64,000 nt of DNA from Hyphomicrobiales bacterium 4NK60-0047b (GCA_040367435.1 BAABWY010000003.1:124001-188000); one strand, 5' to 3'; positions 37,686 through 47,855 are shown, counted from the first letter of the stretch. Program-made: numbers and translations. The notes: a model not told the origin generated them from the sequence alone.

Positions 37686-38182
37686 TTATTGTTGTGGTCC
37701 TTCATTAAGATAAATCTAGTAAAAATAATGCTTATGCTTGAAACCTGTTCATTACCCCTGTATATGTTACATTGTAACATTAATGAGGTGTGAGTTTTTT
37801 AATTTTCTGCCGCGTTTTGTCGCTGCAATTTTATTTCACATACATACCGTCTAATATGTTATATGAAAAACTTAAGCTCAAGGGCGAATTAAGCGAGGGC
37901 ATGATCAGAGTTTTTAAGCTGACCATTAGTTTTTATTCATTTTATTCATTTTATTTGATGAAATTAAAACTTAAAAGTGAAAGCTAGAACTTACAAGATA
38001 TGACCTTCTATCTCTTTTCGTACAGCTGAAATGAAAGCTCATTTTATATTTGCTTTCTCTAACAGAAACGATTAAGTGCTCAAAATTGAGTATTCCGTAA
38101 ACAATGATATGCCGAAATGATCTTATATCACCCTATCATATCTTGGGTACCTTGAGACTGAGCTTAAAAAATTAGGTGACAA
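37686..38182. promoter_or_regulatory. Intergenic region with a TGTTACA/TGTAACA operator candidate
   Basis: A perfect 17-bp palindrome ATGTTACATTGTAACAT lies at 37764-37780, 79 bases upstream of the IscU-like start codon. The position and symmetry fit an operator. The other 400 bases are AT-rich and contain direct TTTATTCA repeats near 37930-37955 but no gene I trust. Confidence 0.5.
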
Positions 38183-38839
38183 ATGACTACCATAACTAAC
38201 ACTCCTTCCAAAAACAAATCTGACAGTTTAAAGAAATCGACAAATGGCAGCAAAGATCCGCTTACTTCACGTCCTACTCGAGAAGAAGCTGAAGACGCCG
38301 TGAGAACATTGATTGCCTGGACTGGAGACGACCCGACACGCGAAGGGTTGGTTGATACACCCAAACGCGTGGTGAAAGCTTATGATGAATTTTTCAAAGG
38401 CTATAATGAAGATGCTTTAGAGATTTTATCGCGCACATTTGAAGATGTTGATGGCTATGATGATATGGTTATGCTGCGCGGAATTGACATGAACTCACAT
38501 TGTGAGCATCACATGGTGCCAATTATTGGCCAGGTTCATGTTGCTTATATTCCTTCAGATAAGGTTGTTGGAATTTCTAAACTTGCGCGCATTGTTGAAA
38601 CTTTTGCCAAGCGTTTGCAAACACAAGAAACTATGACAGCGCAAATTGCCAATGTGATTGATCAAGGATTAGCCCCGCGCGGCACCGCTATTTTGGTTGA
38701 AGCTGAACATCAATGCATGTCTATGCGGGGTGTGAACAAACCAAACGTCGCAACTATCACCACTCGTTTCACGGGTGTATTTCAAGATGATAGTGATTTA
38801 AGAAATCGCTTTTTGGGAATGATTAATAATGGCAAATGA
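38183..38839 (+). CDS. folE: GTP cyclohydrolase I
   Basis: 218 residues. An N-terminal Ser/Lys-rich extension of about 30 residues precedes the family core: GDDPTREGLVDTPKRVVKAY, then DMNSHCEHHMVPIIGQVHVAYIP with the zinc and active-site residues, LARIVETFAKRLQTQETMT and EAEHQCMSMRGVNKP. It makes 7,8-dihydroneopterin triphosphate for folate. AGGTGAC precedes the ATG. It overlaps hisI by 11 bases. Confidence 0.97.
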   Translation: MTTITNTPSKNKSDSLKKSTNGSKDPLTSRPTREEAEDAVRTLIAWTGDDPTREGLVDTPKRVVKAYDEFFKGYNEDALEILSRTFEDVDGYDDMVMLRGIDMNSHCEHHMVPIIGQVHVAYIPSDKVVGISKLARIVETFAKRLQTQETMTAQIANVIDQGLAPRGTAILVEAEHQCMSMRGVNKPNVATITTRFTGVFQDDSDLRNRFLGMINNGK

Positions 38840-39278
38840 TGGCGCCGGGAACCTTGATGAAACTTTAGCTTTCACCCCTAAGTTTGACAGTGATGGTTTG
38901 ATACCTGCCATCGTTATAGAAGCTTCCTCAGGCACGCTTTTGATGCAGGCTTTTGTGAATATTGATGCTTTGAAGACCACCCTTAAGACCGGATACGCTA
39001 ATTTTTGGTCTCGGTCACGCCAAGCTTATTGGCAAAAGGGTGAAACCAGTGGCAACCGCTTGCTCATCAAAGATGTGCTTATTGATTGCGACCAAGATTC
39101 CATTTGCTTCATGGTTGAGATGGAAGGTACGAAAGCGGCTTGCCATACAGGACGCCAGAGCTGCTATTATCGCAAATTGTCTATTAATCATGATCAGTCC
39201 ACCTCGGGAAGTGAAATCTCTTTATCGTTTAACGATATGAAACCGCTCTTTAATCCAAGAGACGTTTACGGAACATAA
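38829..39278 (+). CDS. hisI: Phosphoribosyl-AMP cyclohydrolase
   Basis: 149 residues. The family's metal sites are visible: FWSRSRQAYWQKGETSGN, IDCDQDSICFMVEM and TKAACHTGRQSCYYRK. It catalyses the third step of histidine synthesis. Its start overlaps the folE end by 11 bases, so the two are coupled; this pairing is common in the order. Confidence 0.96.
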   Translation: MANDGAGNLDETLAFTPKFDSDGLIPAIVIEASSGTLLMQAFVNIDALKTTLKTGYANFWSRSRQAYWQKGETSGNRLLIKDVLIDCDQDSICFMVEMEGTKAACHTGRQSCYYRKLSINHDQSTSGSEISLSFNDMKPLFNPRDVYGT

Positions 39279-39282
39279 TTTT

Positions 39283-39562
39283 CTCTCACGGCTATTCCAA
39301 GCGCTTATGGCGCTTGGGCCTCCGAGGTGCGGTGCTAAGCACCGGACGCCCCTGGCGTCATGTCCTTCAACCCGAAATGGGTTGAACTCCTTCTTCGTAT
39401 GGTGAGTTTTTCTTTTCTCTCATGACTATTCTCTTTTAGTGGCGCTTCAGTTGCCCACAAGCAACCGCGCTACTGAAGCTCATAGGCCTGCGAGGTGCGC
39501 TGCTAGACACCGGATACCTATGGGGTTATATCCCTCAATCGTTTAACTAAGCTCCTTCTTTG
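39283..39562 (+). repeat. Family B element, two tandem copies, second with a nested family A
   Basis: Copy 39283-39397 begins 5 bases after the hisI stop and has arms CCAAGCGC/GCGCTTGG (39297-39317), GGTGC/GCACC, GACGCC/GGCGTC and TTCAACCC/GGGTTGAA. Copy 39417-39562 keeps CTCT-ATGACTATTC and CTCCTTCTTTGG at its ends, but its first hairpin is replaced by a family A copy at 39438-39474: outer arms AGTGGCGC/GCGCTACT (one G-T pair), bulge TTCA, inner arms GTTGC/GCAAC, loop CCACAA. In its third hairpin GGAT/ATCC replaces GGAC/GTCC. The gap 39563-39774 shows nothing else. Confidence 0.8.
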
Positions 39563-39774
39563 GATTGGGGAAGATTGAGCTTTCACTCATCGATGAATGT
39601 TTCATTCAACAATAATTCATTAATGGAGTTCTAGTATAGTAACCATAAGGCTAGCTTCACATAGCCTCATTTTGAAACAGGGATTAAGCTTGTTTATAGG
39701 AGTTTTTTGCACAAGTGAGAGTTATAGCAGCACGCATTTCGTAAGCTATCTTTATTAATGAAAGAGAGTGAGAT

Positions 39775-40689
39775 ATGAGACAGAAAAAAATAGGCATTGC
39801 ACTTGGTGGAGGTGCAGCACGTGGCTGGGCTCATATTGGCGTTCTAAAGGCTCTTGAGAAAATCGGAATTAAACCGGATATTGTCGCCGGCACCTCTATT
39901 GGCTCCATTGTTGGTGGTTGCTATGCTGCTGAAGAACTTCCTCAACTAGAACATTTCGCAACCAAACTCACATCCCGTAAAGTCCTTGGTTTTATGGACT
40001 TAAATCTTGCTGGTTCAAGTTTGATTACTGGCAAGAGGATTTGTGCAACTCTTGAAACCCACCTTAAAGATGTCCGTATTGAAAACATGAAATGCCAATA
40101 TATTTCAGTGGCGACAGAGCTTGGCTCTGGCCATGAAGTCTGGATGGATAAGGGCTATTTGGTTGATGCTATGCGTGCGTCTTATGCACTTCCTGGAATT
40201 TTCAAACCGGTCAACATTAATAATCGCTGGCTTTTTGATGGTGCCATTGTCAATCCCATACCTGTTTCAGTGTGCCGGGCATTTGGAGCTGATATTGTTA
40301 TTGCTGTGAATTTGAACAATGATTCCTACGGCAAGGGAACTGTCATTTCCAGTCACGAAGCCACAGAGATCGAGCACACCCCAACAGAAGATGAAAGCAA
40401 ACTGAACCGCAAAACGACTTTGGGGAAATGGCGCTCCCGTTTCTTTAGTGAAAAGAGTGAGAGCCCTGGAATTTCTAAAGTTATGCTGGATGCCTTTAAT
40501 ATTACTCAGGACCGTATCGCCCGTGCGCGACTTGCTGGTGATCCGCCTAATTTCTCAATCAAACCACGTTTAGACGATATTGGGTTGTTTGATTTTCATC
40601 GGGCTGAGGAAATGATTTCTTTAGGAGAAGAGGCAACTTGGCGCGCTCGTGATGAACTTGAGCATCACCTTGGCTCCCTTGCAGCATAG
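39775..40689 (+). CDS. RssA/YlbK-type patatin-like phospholipase
   Basis: 304 residues, no signal. The patatin marks are all present: GIALGGGAARGWAHIGVL (oxyanion loop near 7-24), GTSIGSIVGG (nucleophile Ser43 in G-x-S-x-G) and LFDGAIVNPIPVS (Asp in DGA near 160). RssA-type proteins are cytosolic acyl hydrolases of unknown substrate. It lies alone between the family B repeats and the CBS gene. Confidence 0.93.
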   Translation: MRQKKIGIALGGGAARGWAHIGVLKALEKIGIKPDIVAGTSIGSIVGGCYAAEELPQLEHFATKLTSRKVLGFMDLNLAGSSLITGKRICATLETHLKDVRIENMKCQYISVATELGSGHEVWMDKGYLVDAMRASYALPGIFKPVNINNRWLFDGAIVNPIPVSVCRAFGADIVIAVNLNNDSYGKGTVISSHEATEIEHTPTEDESKLNRKTTLGKWRSRFFSEKSESPGISKVMLDAFNITQDRIARARLAGDPPNFSIKPRLDDIGLFDFHRAEEMISLGEEATWRARDELEHHLGSLAA

Positions 40690-40778
40690 GATATGATCTA
40701 GAAATTTTAGCTACAATTTTCAAATAGCCATTTCGGGTTGACTACAAAGCTATGTTTTGTCTTGGAGTAGCCACAAGA

Positions 40779-40818
40779 CATTAGCTGTTCTGCCTCCCCA
40801 TAGGCAAAACAGCTAATG
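40779..40818. terminator. Long hairpin between converging patatin and CBS genes
   Basis: A 16-bp stem with one C-A mismatch: CATTAGCTGTT and TGCCT (40779-40795) pair with AGGCA and AACAGCTAATG (40802-40818). There is no long T run directly after, so termination is inferred from position between convergent genes. Confidence 0.6.
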
Positions 40819-40892
40819 AAGAATTAAAAAACTTACCTATCTCAACAATGATCTGAAAATCCAAGTTTCAAGAGCTTAATTGAGCTGTTTAA

Positions 40893-41324
40893 TCAACCAG
40901 TTGCGATGTAGCTTCTCATTGCGTTTGCTTCAAGCTCAGCTTCAGCAATTCTTTGCTGAACAACGTCACCGATTGAGATAATCCCTTTAAGTTTACCTTC
41001 TTCAACCACGGGCATGTGGCGGAACCGCTTAGACGTCATAATTCCCATGATCTTATCGACGCTATCATTGCGGTCACATGTAATGATATTTTCTGTCATG
41101 ATTTCTGAAACAGATTCATTCGTGACATCCACGCCCATGTGAGCAATCGCGCGCACCACATCTCTTTCAGAGACAATCCCAGCTAAAGTGCCGTCTTCAT
41201 TTGTGACAACAATGGAACCGATACCAAATTTGGCCAATGTTTTTGTCACTTCAAGGATTGGAGTTGAGGTCGATACAGTGATTACATCACCGCCTTTAAC
41301 GTTCAGGATGGTATTTACATTCAT
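40893..41324 (-). CDS. Tandem-CBS-domain protein
   Basis: 143 residues consisting of one CBS pair: TVSTSTPILEVTKTLAKFGIGSIVVTNEDGTLAGIVSERDVVRAI, then SVDKIMGIMTSKRFRHMPVVEEGKLKGIISIGDVVQQRI. CBS pairs bind adenosine nucleotides and sense energy state. No partner domain is present, as in common alphaproteobacterial single-pair proteins. Confidence 0.92.
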   Translation of the reverse strand: MNVNTILNVKGGDVITVSTSTPILEVTKTLAKFGIGSIVVTNEDGTLAGIVSERDVVRAIAHMGVDVTNESVSEIMTENIITCDRNDSVDKIMGIMTSKRFRHMPVVEEGKLKGIISIGDVVQQRIAEAELEANAMRSYIATG

Positions 41325-41774
41325 AGATTTCTCATAGCTCCTTCTTTTATAGAGGTTAACTTTCCGGATAGAGGTTAACTGTCTACGGTTTCATTGAAGG
41401 TCTTTTGCGAATTCTTATGGCTGTATTTTTTTTATTGGACCTTTTAGACCTGCAAAGTTTTCTTCAATGAAGTTACTATGATGCCTTATGCGTCAGGTTG
41501 ACGCAAGTTTCCCTGTGAAAATTCATTAATAAGCGTGATCACTTGATTAATTTTCAAATAAATACAGCTAAGAATACAAGCGAAGTTGGAAGATTAATCC
41601 TATTTAATAACCTTAATTCTGCGTAATTCCAGCACTTGGACCCTTGTTTTTATGATTTTGTCTCTGTTGGCATAGTGCCTGCTACTTATTGCCTATTATC
41701 TAAATTAAGCGAGCAATCAGCTTTATTTTACACAGTTTCGTTTCATAAAATAACAATGGGCATGCAATATAAAA
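41325..41774. other. Intergenic region
   Basis: 450 AT-rich bases between the divergent CBS and PAS genes. I see a short direct repeat (GAGGTTAACT at about 41353 and 41373) and a partial open frame without a ribosome site, nothing I would call a gene. Confidence 0.4.
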
Positions 41775-42413
41775 ATGTACCAACAAGAAAACCAAGACCT
41801 TCTCGACTACTGGAACTCAGTTCGCGGAAATAGAATTGCGCCGAAACGAGTGGAAATTATCCCCTCCGCCATCGGACATATTTTACCTGTCACTTTCATA
41901 TTAGAGAAAAGAGCGACAGAAAAATTACATTTCCGTCTTGCGGGGAGTAAATTATGTGAAATCTTTGGCCGTGAATTTAGAAGCTTGGATTTTTTAGATT
42001 GCTGGCCATCAGATGAACGTCCTATTTTATCGACTTATCTCAATCAGTTATTGACTGATGGAACCATCGTCTCTGTCGTTTTTCAGGCGAAATCATCCAA
42101 TGATCATATTGGTGACTTTGAAATGTTGTTCTTACCTATGATTCATGGTGGTACAACAATTGACCGTATTCTTGGTTCTATTAGTCCGATTGGCGATATT
42201 CCCTGGCTTGGTTTAACCGAATTAGAGTTTCATGAAATAAGTGAAGTCCATATAAGTTTGCTGCGTAGTAGTTCTTTGAAGCAACAAGCGTCTCCAGCTC
42301 GCTCTGGTCTCTTTTCTTCAAATGTAACGGCACTTCCTTTTTTGCCACATAAGAGATTGGTTGAGGGGAAGAATTGTTCGCTTCGTGTATTTGAAGGTGG
42401 CAAAACTGACTGA
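41775..42413 (+). CDS. PAS_5-family single-domain protein
   Basis: 212 residues. One PAS-like domain lies at about 10-150 (YWNSVRGNRIAPKRVEIIPSAIGHILP, then FHFRLAGSKLCEIFGREF), the PF07310-type fold found in MopJ-like proteins of alphaproteobacteria. It has no output domain, so it may sense and act through a partner. It is the first of three genes in this direction (PAS, PilZ, peptidase), an arrangement I recall from related genomes. Confidence 0.88.
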   Translation: MYQQENQDLLDYWNSVRGNRIAPKRVEIIPSAIGHILPVTFILEKRATEKLHFRLAGSKLCEIFGREFRSLDFLDCWPSDERPILSTYLNQLLTDGTIVSVVFQAKSSNDHIGDFEMLFLPMIHGGTTIDRILGSISPIGDIPWLGLTELEFHEISEVHISLLRSSSLKQQASPARSGLFSSNVTALPFLPHKRLVEGKNCSLRVFEGGKTD

Positions 42414-42631
42414 TCAGTTTCTTTTGTCATCATGCTGATGCATGGGCTTTACTTACAAATTGACTGGCAAATTGACTGGAAATTTACTCTTTTTTCACCA
42501 TAAAATTTAGATTTTTTCGAAATAGATCAAATTTTATACAAATTATCTCCGGCTATTATTCATTCATTAACTCACAAAACATTATTCTGTAAGCTACTTG
42601 TTATCAAGAAGATGGGCTTTGGAATAACTAT

Positions 42632-43336
42632 ATGTCATCCACTAGTGAAACTGGAAAAGTCTCTGATTCAGTCTTAAAAGACTTTATTAAGGACACAAGT
42701 ACAGGAAATAATGATTATTTAATCATTAAACAACATGAGACCCAGAAAGATGGTGTTGAGCGCCGACGTTTTCGCCGCTTTAACATGCGTCTTATGGGAC
42801 GTTTTATGTTGGAAGATAAAACGGAATATACCTGCCGCGTGTTGAATATTTCCGCTGGTGGCGCTGCTATCGCCTCATCTGTTAACCCAGCTGTTGGTGA
42901 GCAGGTTATTCTCTATCTTGACCATATTGGACGGGCCAAAGGCCAAGTCATGCGATCGGAGCCCGAAAGTTTTGGTGTTGGCTTTGATATGTCTGATACT
43001 CAGCGTGAGCGTATTGCGCTGAAGATTTCCTGGCTCGTCAATCAAATTGATGGCGAAATGCCGGACATGCGCCGGCATCATCGCTTTATTGCTAATAATC
43101 GAGAAGTCTCCCTTATTCTGCCTGGTGAGATTGATATTACCTGTCAGGTTCAGAACTTTTCTTTAAGTGGTGCTTCTATTATCACCACTGCTCGCCCTCC
43201 AATGGGCTCACAAGTTACCTTAGGACAATTAAAAGGAACTGTTGCTCGCTACCACGATGAAGGCATCGGTATTGAGTTTACAACAGCCCCTTCTGCTGCC
43301 CTATTGTTATCTGAATTTGGAACATTATCGCCTTAG
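42632..43336 (+). CDS. Protein with two PilZ domains
   Basis: 234 residues. Domain 1 has ERRRFRRFNMRLMGRF and VLNISAGGAAIAS (R-xxx-R and the [DN]-x-S-xx-G motif, with Asn for Asp). Domain 2 has MRRHHRFIANNREVSL and VQNFSLSGASI. The first probably binds cyclic di-GMP; the second is less canonical, its arginine motif being RRHHR. It may link c-di-GMP to surface or cell-cycle traits controlled by the neighbouring PAS and peptidase genes. Confidence 0.92.
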   Translation: MSSTSETGKVSDSVLKDFIKDTSTGNNDYLIIKQHETQKDGVERRRFRRFNMRLMGRFMLEDKTEYTCRVLNISAGGAAIASSVNPAVGEQVILYLDHIGRAKGQVMRSEPESFGVGFDMSDTQRERIALKISWLVNQIDGEMPDMRRHHRFIANNREVSLILPGEIDITCQVQNFSLSGASIITTARPPMGSQVTLGQLKGTVARYHDEGIGIEFTTAPSAALLLSEFGTLSP

Positions 43337-43672
43337 ATACGATGTATCTATGTTTTTTTAGCTTCAGATGCCCACAAAGCATCCGCTAAGTTTTTTTAGC
43401 TTCAGATGCCCACAAAGCATCAGCTAAGTTTTTTTAGCTTCAGATGTTTTTAATTAGCTTTCAGGTTTCCCACTAGAAACCGGCCTAAAACATCCGCTAA
43501 TATTTTTGAATTTATTATGCCTTATTTAAGAACCAGAGTTTAAGTTAAAATTTTAAGTAAATTTGAGTAGAAGCTGATTTAAAAGTAACTAAATTTGTGG
43601 CGCGCGTATTTGCGTCATAGAAAAGTTTTTGTGTCATGCTCCCCATTAGTAACAGAGTGTAGGGGACTAAAA
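43337..43672 (+). repeat. Family A repeats, three tandem copies, third nested
   Basis: Copies at 43358-43389 and 43396-43427 have outer arms TTAGC/GCTAA, bulge TTCA, inner arms GATGC/GCATC and loop CCACAAA. The copy at 43434-43500 has the same outer arms, but an 8-bp inner stem GATGTTTT/AAAACATC encloses a whole further copy at 43454-43488 (inner arms GGTTTC/GAAACC, loop CCACTA). T runs of seven follow the first two copies on the + strand, downstream of the PilZ stop. The remainder up to 43672 shows nothing else. Confidence 0.88.
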
Positions 43673-44311
43673 ATGTATCGAGTAATTTATAGTCTTGCGT
43701 TTTTCGCAATTTGTATAAGTAGCTATTCAACCAATGCCACTGCTGAATTTGCAGTGTGGGTTGATGGTCAAAATTTAGCATCACCGCATATGCGGGTTTA
43801 TGGTAATTCGAAACCACCTATTGGTCATGTTCGTTTTTGCCAACGCTATCCACGTGATTGCGATAAATATCGTCAAATCACCAACAAAATTTCTCTCAAC
43901 GAAGAGCGCTGGCGCCAACTTGTCAGGATTAATCGTGCTGTCAATAGAGATATCAAGCCGGTCACTGATCAAGAGCATCATGGCACGATTGAATATTGGG
44001 ATTATCCCACTGGTAGCGGTGACTGTGAAGATTACGTCTTATTGAAACGCCGTTTATTGGCTAATAATGGTTGGCCTGAAAACTCTCTTCTTATCACTGT
44101 GGTTCGTGATGAAGAAGGTGCGGGGCATGCTATTCTTACCGTTCGCACGAAACAGGGTGATTACCTTCTTGATAATAAACGCGATGAAGTGACCGTGTGG
44201 AACAAAGTGCCTTATCGTTTTGTGAAGCGCCAATCTGCTCGGCATCCTAAATATTGGGACTCGCTTTATCCTCGCGAGAGAGAGACCATTCGCTCTTCAT
44301 CTCAGAGGTAA
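43673..44311 (+). CDS. Exported transglutaminase-like cysteine peptidase (BTLCP)
   Basis: The ATG at 43673 has AGGGG seven bases upstream; 212 residues. A signal peptide (SLAFFAICISSYST, cleavage near TAE) leads to the papain-like core: GSGDCEDYVLLKRRLL with the catalytic Cys, GHAILTVRTKQGDYLLDNKRDEV with the His and Asp. This is the bacterial transglutaminase-like cysteine proteinase family. It follows the PilZ gene, as in other alphaproteobacteria. Confidence 0.93.
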   Translation: MYRVIYSLAFFAICISSYSTNATAEFAVWVDGQNLASPHMRVYGNSKPPIGHVRFCQRYPRDCDKYRQITNKISLNEERWRQLVRINRAVNRDIKPVTDQEHHGTIEYWDYPTGSGDCEDYVLLKRRLLANNGWPENSLLITVVRDEEGAGHAILTVRTKQGDYLLDNKRDEVTVWNKVPYRFVKRQSARHPKYWDSLYPRERETIRSSSQR

Positions 44312-44387
44312 GACGCAGATTTAAAAGGAATTTGGTTCAGCAATCTCATCACACCCCTCATCCTCCGATCAACTTGCTGGATCATTC

Positions 44388-44428
44388 AAACGGCCTCTCT
44401 TCCCCCAGAGAGGCCGTTTTATTTTTTG
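44388..44428 (+). terminator. Strong intrinsic terminator after the BTLCP gene
   Basis: A 13-bp perfect stem, AAACGGCCTCTCT (44388-44400) with AGAGAGGCCGTTT (44407-44419), followed by TATTTTTT. Confidence 0.93.
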
Positions 44429-44676
44429 ACGCTCCTTCGGTTGGCCTACCAGCAACCGTCGCTGTTTTCTCTCACTGGCTATTCTGCTGCTGAAGCAGCA
44501 GGCCCTACGAGGTGCGGCATTTTTTACAATCAGCTTATCCGTACTCACTCCGCTCCGTTCGGGCTGACCTATTATGCCGGACGCCTCAGGCGGCATGTAC
44601 GTGCTCTGAAGACGAGCACTCCCTTCTTCGTGTGGATAGATTTGAGTTTTCAGCTTTGTGCCACAAGCAGTCATGC
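44428..44676 (+). repeat. Family A copy followed by a long family B element
   Basis: The family A copy is at 44428-44462 (outer GAC/GTC, inner GGTTG/CAACC, extended CTCCTTC bulge). The family B copy is at 44469-44630: first hairpin TGCTGCT/AGCAGCA, a 50-base module with GCATTTTTT and CAGCTTATCCG ... TTCGGGCTGA shared with the element at 60253, then ATGCCG/CGGCAT and GTGCTC/GAGCAC hairpins and CCCTTCTTCG. A shared tail (GATTTGAGTTTTC, then GCTTTGTGCCACAAGC) runs to about 44676. Open frames crossing this region are artefacts of the repeat. Confidence 0.8.
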
Positions 44677-44773
44677 TAGATTAAACATCCATCTCCAGTA
44701 TTAGATTAATCTTTTATTTTCTAAAGTCATAACAATTGTCATCACTATCTATTAAACGCGCGCCGAATAGAGT

Positions 44774-45631
44774 TTATTCACCTTGGCAATAAAAGCGTAA
44801 AGATTTAGATTTACCATTTTTATCAAAACTTTCTTTGCTACCATGATTAATCCAATTCGCGATCTTATTTTCAATGTTTGAAATATGTAAGCCGTTGTAA
44901 TCCACTTGATGCGTGCGAAGTGTCGGGTAATCAATCCATCCATAAATAGGGTTTTCACCAAAAAAATCCATTGTCCGATAATCAAGACGATTCCGATTTT
45001 GGGTGATCCAAATCATGGCTATATTCTTTTTAATCTTTATCAGGTTAGGGCCTTCAGGAAATCCATCAACAAAACGCATTTCAGCACCATGATGTTCACT
45101 ATGTTCAATCCCTTTACCTGTAACGCCGGGTGGTAATTTCAAGTTATAATATAAATCAGGGTTTTGTAGAATATGATGATCAAGTTTGATCATGAGTTGA
45201 TGATTAATCCCATAAAACTCATTTTCCAAATCTTCAAAAGACGTATCTGAAAACAGTTCTTCTGGCCATGCTACTGTTTCTTTTGTTTGAAGCCGGGCTT
45301 TATAAACAAGATCACGCTTTTCTTGCCAAGTATCATGTACTTTTTCTAGAAAAGGTAGAGCTTCTTTTAAAACAGGATGCTCTGCCACAAACTCTGGCGC
45401 TTTTTCAAAATCAGGCAAGAGAAAAGCAAGATTGAAAAAATATTGCATCACCCCCCCATTACTGACTTCACCATCAAACAGCCCATAATAAAAGGCAGCT
45501 TTGGGAATTGGCGCTAAGCTTGGGCCCTGTTCATAGTCAACATTATCAAAGAGATTGGAATTGAAATAAGGCGCGGTTGATAAAAAATTTCGCCAAGTGA
45601 GATTTGGTTTGAAATGTAGCATTTTTTTCAA
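44774..45631 (-). CDS. DUF4375 (DMP19-like) protein
   Basis: 285 residues, cytosolic. The segment AFYYGLFDGEVSNGGVMQYFFNLAFLLPDF (about 50-80) matches the DUF4375/DMP19 pattern (NGG-x-QYFxN). The second half is a separate, unrecognised domain with RTHQVDYNGLHISNIENKIANWI near the end. Function unknown. Decayed fragments lie just upstream, so this may be one of a group of such genes gained together. Confidence 0.75.
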   Translation of the reverse strand: MKKMLHFKPNLTWRNFLSTAPYFNSNLFDNVDYEQGPSLAPIPKAAFYYGLFDGEVSNGGVMQYFFNLAFLLPDFEKAPEFVAEHPVLKEALPFLEKVHDTWQEKRDLVYKARLQTKETVAWPEELFSDTSFEDLENEFYGINHQLMIKLDHHILQNPDLYYNLKLPPGVTGKGIEHSEHHGAEMRFVDGFPEGPNLIKIKKNIAMIWITQNRNRLDYRTMDFFGENPIYGWIDYPTLRTHQVDYNGLHISNIENKIANWINHGSKESFDKNGKSKSLRFYCQGE

Positions 45632-45675
45632 CTCTTTCTTATCAGGTTCTTATATTACATGACGCAATTCAAACA

Positions 45676-45945
45676 TCATCGCCTTATACTCAGAAAAAAG
45701 AAGTTCTCTTCTTTATCTTCATAATCATCCGTTTCCTCAAGTCTTCGCCAAAACTGAATTGGGATAAGTTCCCAATCATACTCAGAATGTATGAGCCATT
45801 CCAAACCTTTAAAAACTCCAACACGTATTGGCATGTCAGGGCAATCAAACCAGCCTAAAGCATATCGTTTATAGTGTTAAGGTTCTTTAGGAAAAGTGTT
45901 TGCTCAAATGCCTCATCGCTTTCCCATATGTGTGTCTAGTTAGAT
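45676..45945 (-). pseudogene. Frameshifted gene remnant
   Basis: Reading leftward, one frame gives THIWESDEAFEQTLFLKNL and ends at NDML-stop; the adjacent frame then continues HYKRYALGWFDCPDMP and on through VGVFKGLEWLIHSEYDWELIP to IRR-stop at 45676. Both parts look protein-like, with aromatic and acidic patterns, and they meet at about 45875. A one-base shift there would join them. The family is unknown; it may be related to the DUF4375-type neighbours. Confidence 0.5.
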
Positions 45946-45994
45946 GAAATTTCAAAAGATATTTGAATAAGATGATAATTAAAGCCTGATCTCT

Positions 45995-46213
45995 TCAGTT
46001 CATTTTATCCTGATAGTATCTAGTTCCGATTTCGTATGGAAAGGTTTTGGTAAGTGGCCAAAACCCTTGTTTATAAAACACATCGTAATTCAAAATGAAT
46101 CTCTGAAGTTTAAACAACATATTAAATTGAATATAAAAAAAAATAAGAATTATGAGTAAACTGTTTAAGCTAAGATGACAAATTCCTTGATATGTATTTC
46201 TCATTAAGGTCAC
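45995..46213 (-). pseudogene. Possible second gene remnant
   Basis: A 72-residue frame whose C-terminal half (FYKQGFWPLTKTFPYEIGTR) looks like a real protein end, while the N-terminal half is hydrophobic and AT-driven. No ribosome site. It may be the tail of a decayed gene. Confidence 0.3.
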
Positions 46214-46315
46214 GAACGGCTAAATTATTTTAATTTATTTGATCTTCCCTAAAGATTTCTGCTTTAAGTTTTTTCTACATCTCAGTACCCAATTCGCAAG
46301 TATGCGTTGCACATC

Positions 46316-46353
46316 ACTCGGCTCACTCTTGATATAAAGCAGTGGAGCCGAGT
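46316..46353 (-). terminator. Hairpin downstream of aspC
   Basis: Perfect 9-bp stem ACTCGGCTC (46316-46324) / GAGCCGAGT (46345-46353) with ACT/AGT pairs inside the loop, 20 bases past the aminotransferase stop on the minus strand. No T run follows, so it may be a rho-assisted or stabilising hairpin. Confidence 0.55.
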
Positions 46354-46372
46354 TTGTTTGTTTAAAATTACC

Positions 46373-47587
<1,215 letters not shown>

Positions 47588-47855
47588 TCAAGATAATAAG
47601 AGTGATAATATTCGTTTTTTAAATTTATTTGATTTTGCCGTGCGTGAAGGACCTTGCTTCAAATGTTTCATGAAACCTTAGCCCCAATTTAACTCCAACG
47701 ACTAACTTTTGAATAAATTTTCTTGTGGGATTTTTGCAAATCTTTCTTTTTGCAAAACATCCAGGGCAGACACTAATCCGCCCTTTCACTTGATGCAAGG
47801 AAGAATCTCTTTAAGTGCTGATAATGAGCGAATAAACTTTGCTTTAGCTTTTAAG

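Larger units (their letters stand above)
45632..46372. other. Region holding gene remnants
   Basis: 740 bases between the DUF4375 gene and aspC. It holds two minus-strand remnants (below), a hairpin by aspC, and otherwise AT-rich sequence. No complete gene can be read. Confidence 0.5.

Noticed and set aside
37790-37987. 65-residue open frame before folE
   Set aside because: GTG start without a convincing ribosome site, low-complexity Phe/Tyr/Lys-rich product from AT-rich repeats.
44369-44704. Open frames on both strands over the family B element
   Set aside because: They arise from the repeat and the terminator hairpin; no ribosome site and no protein-like pattern.
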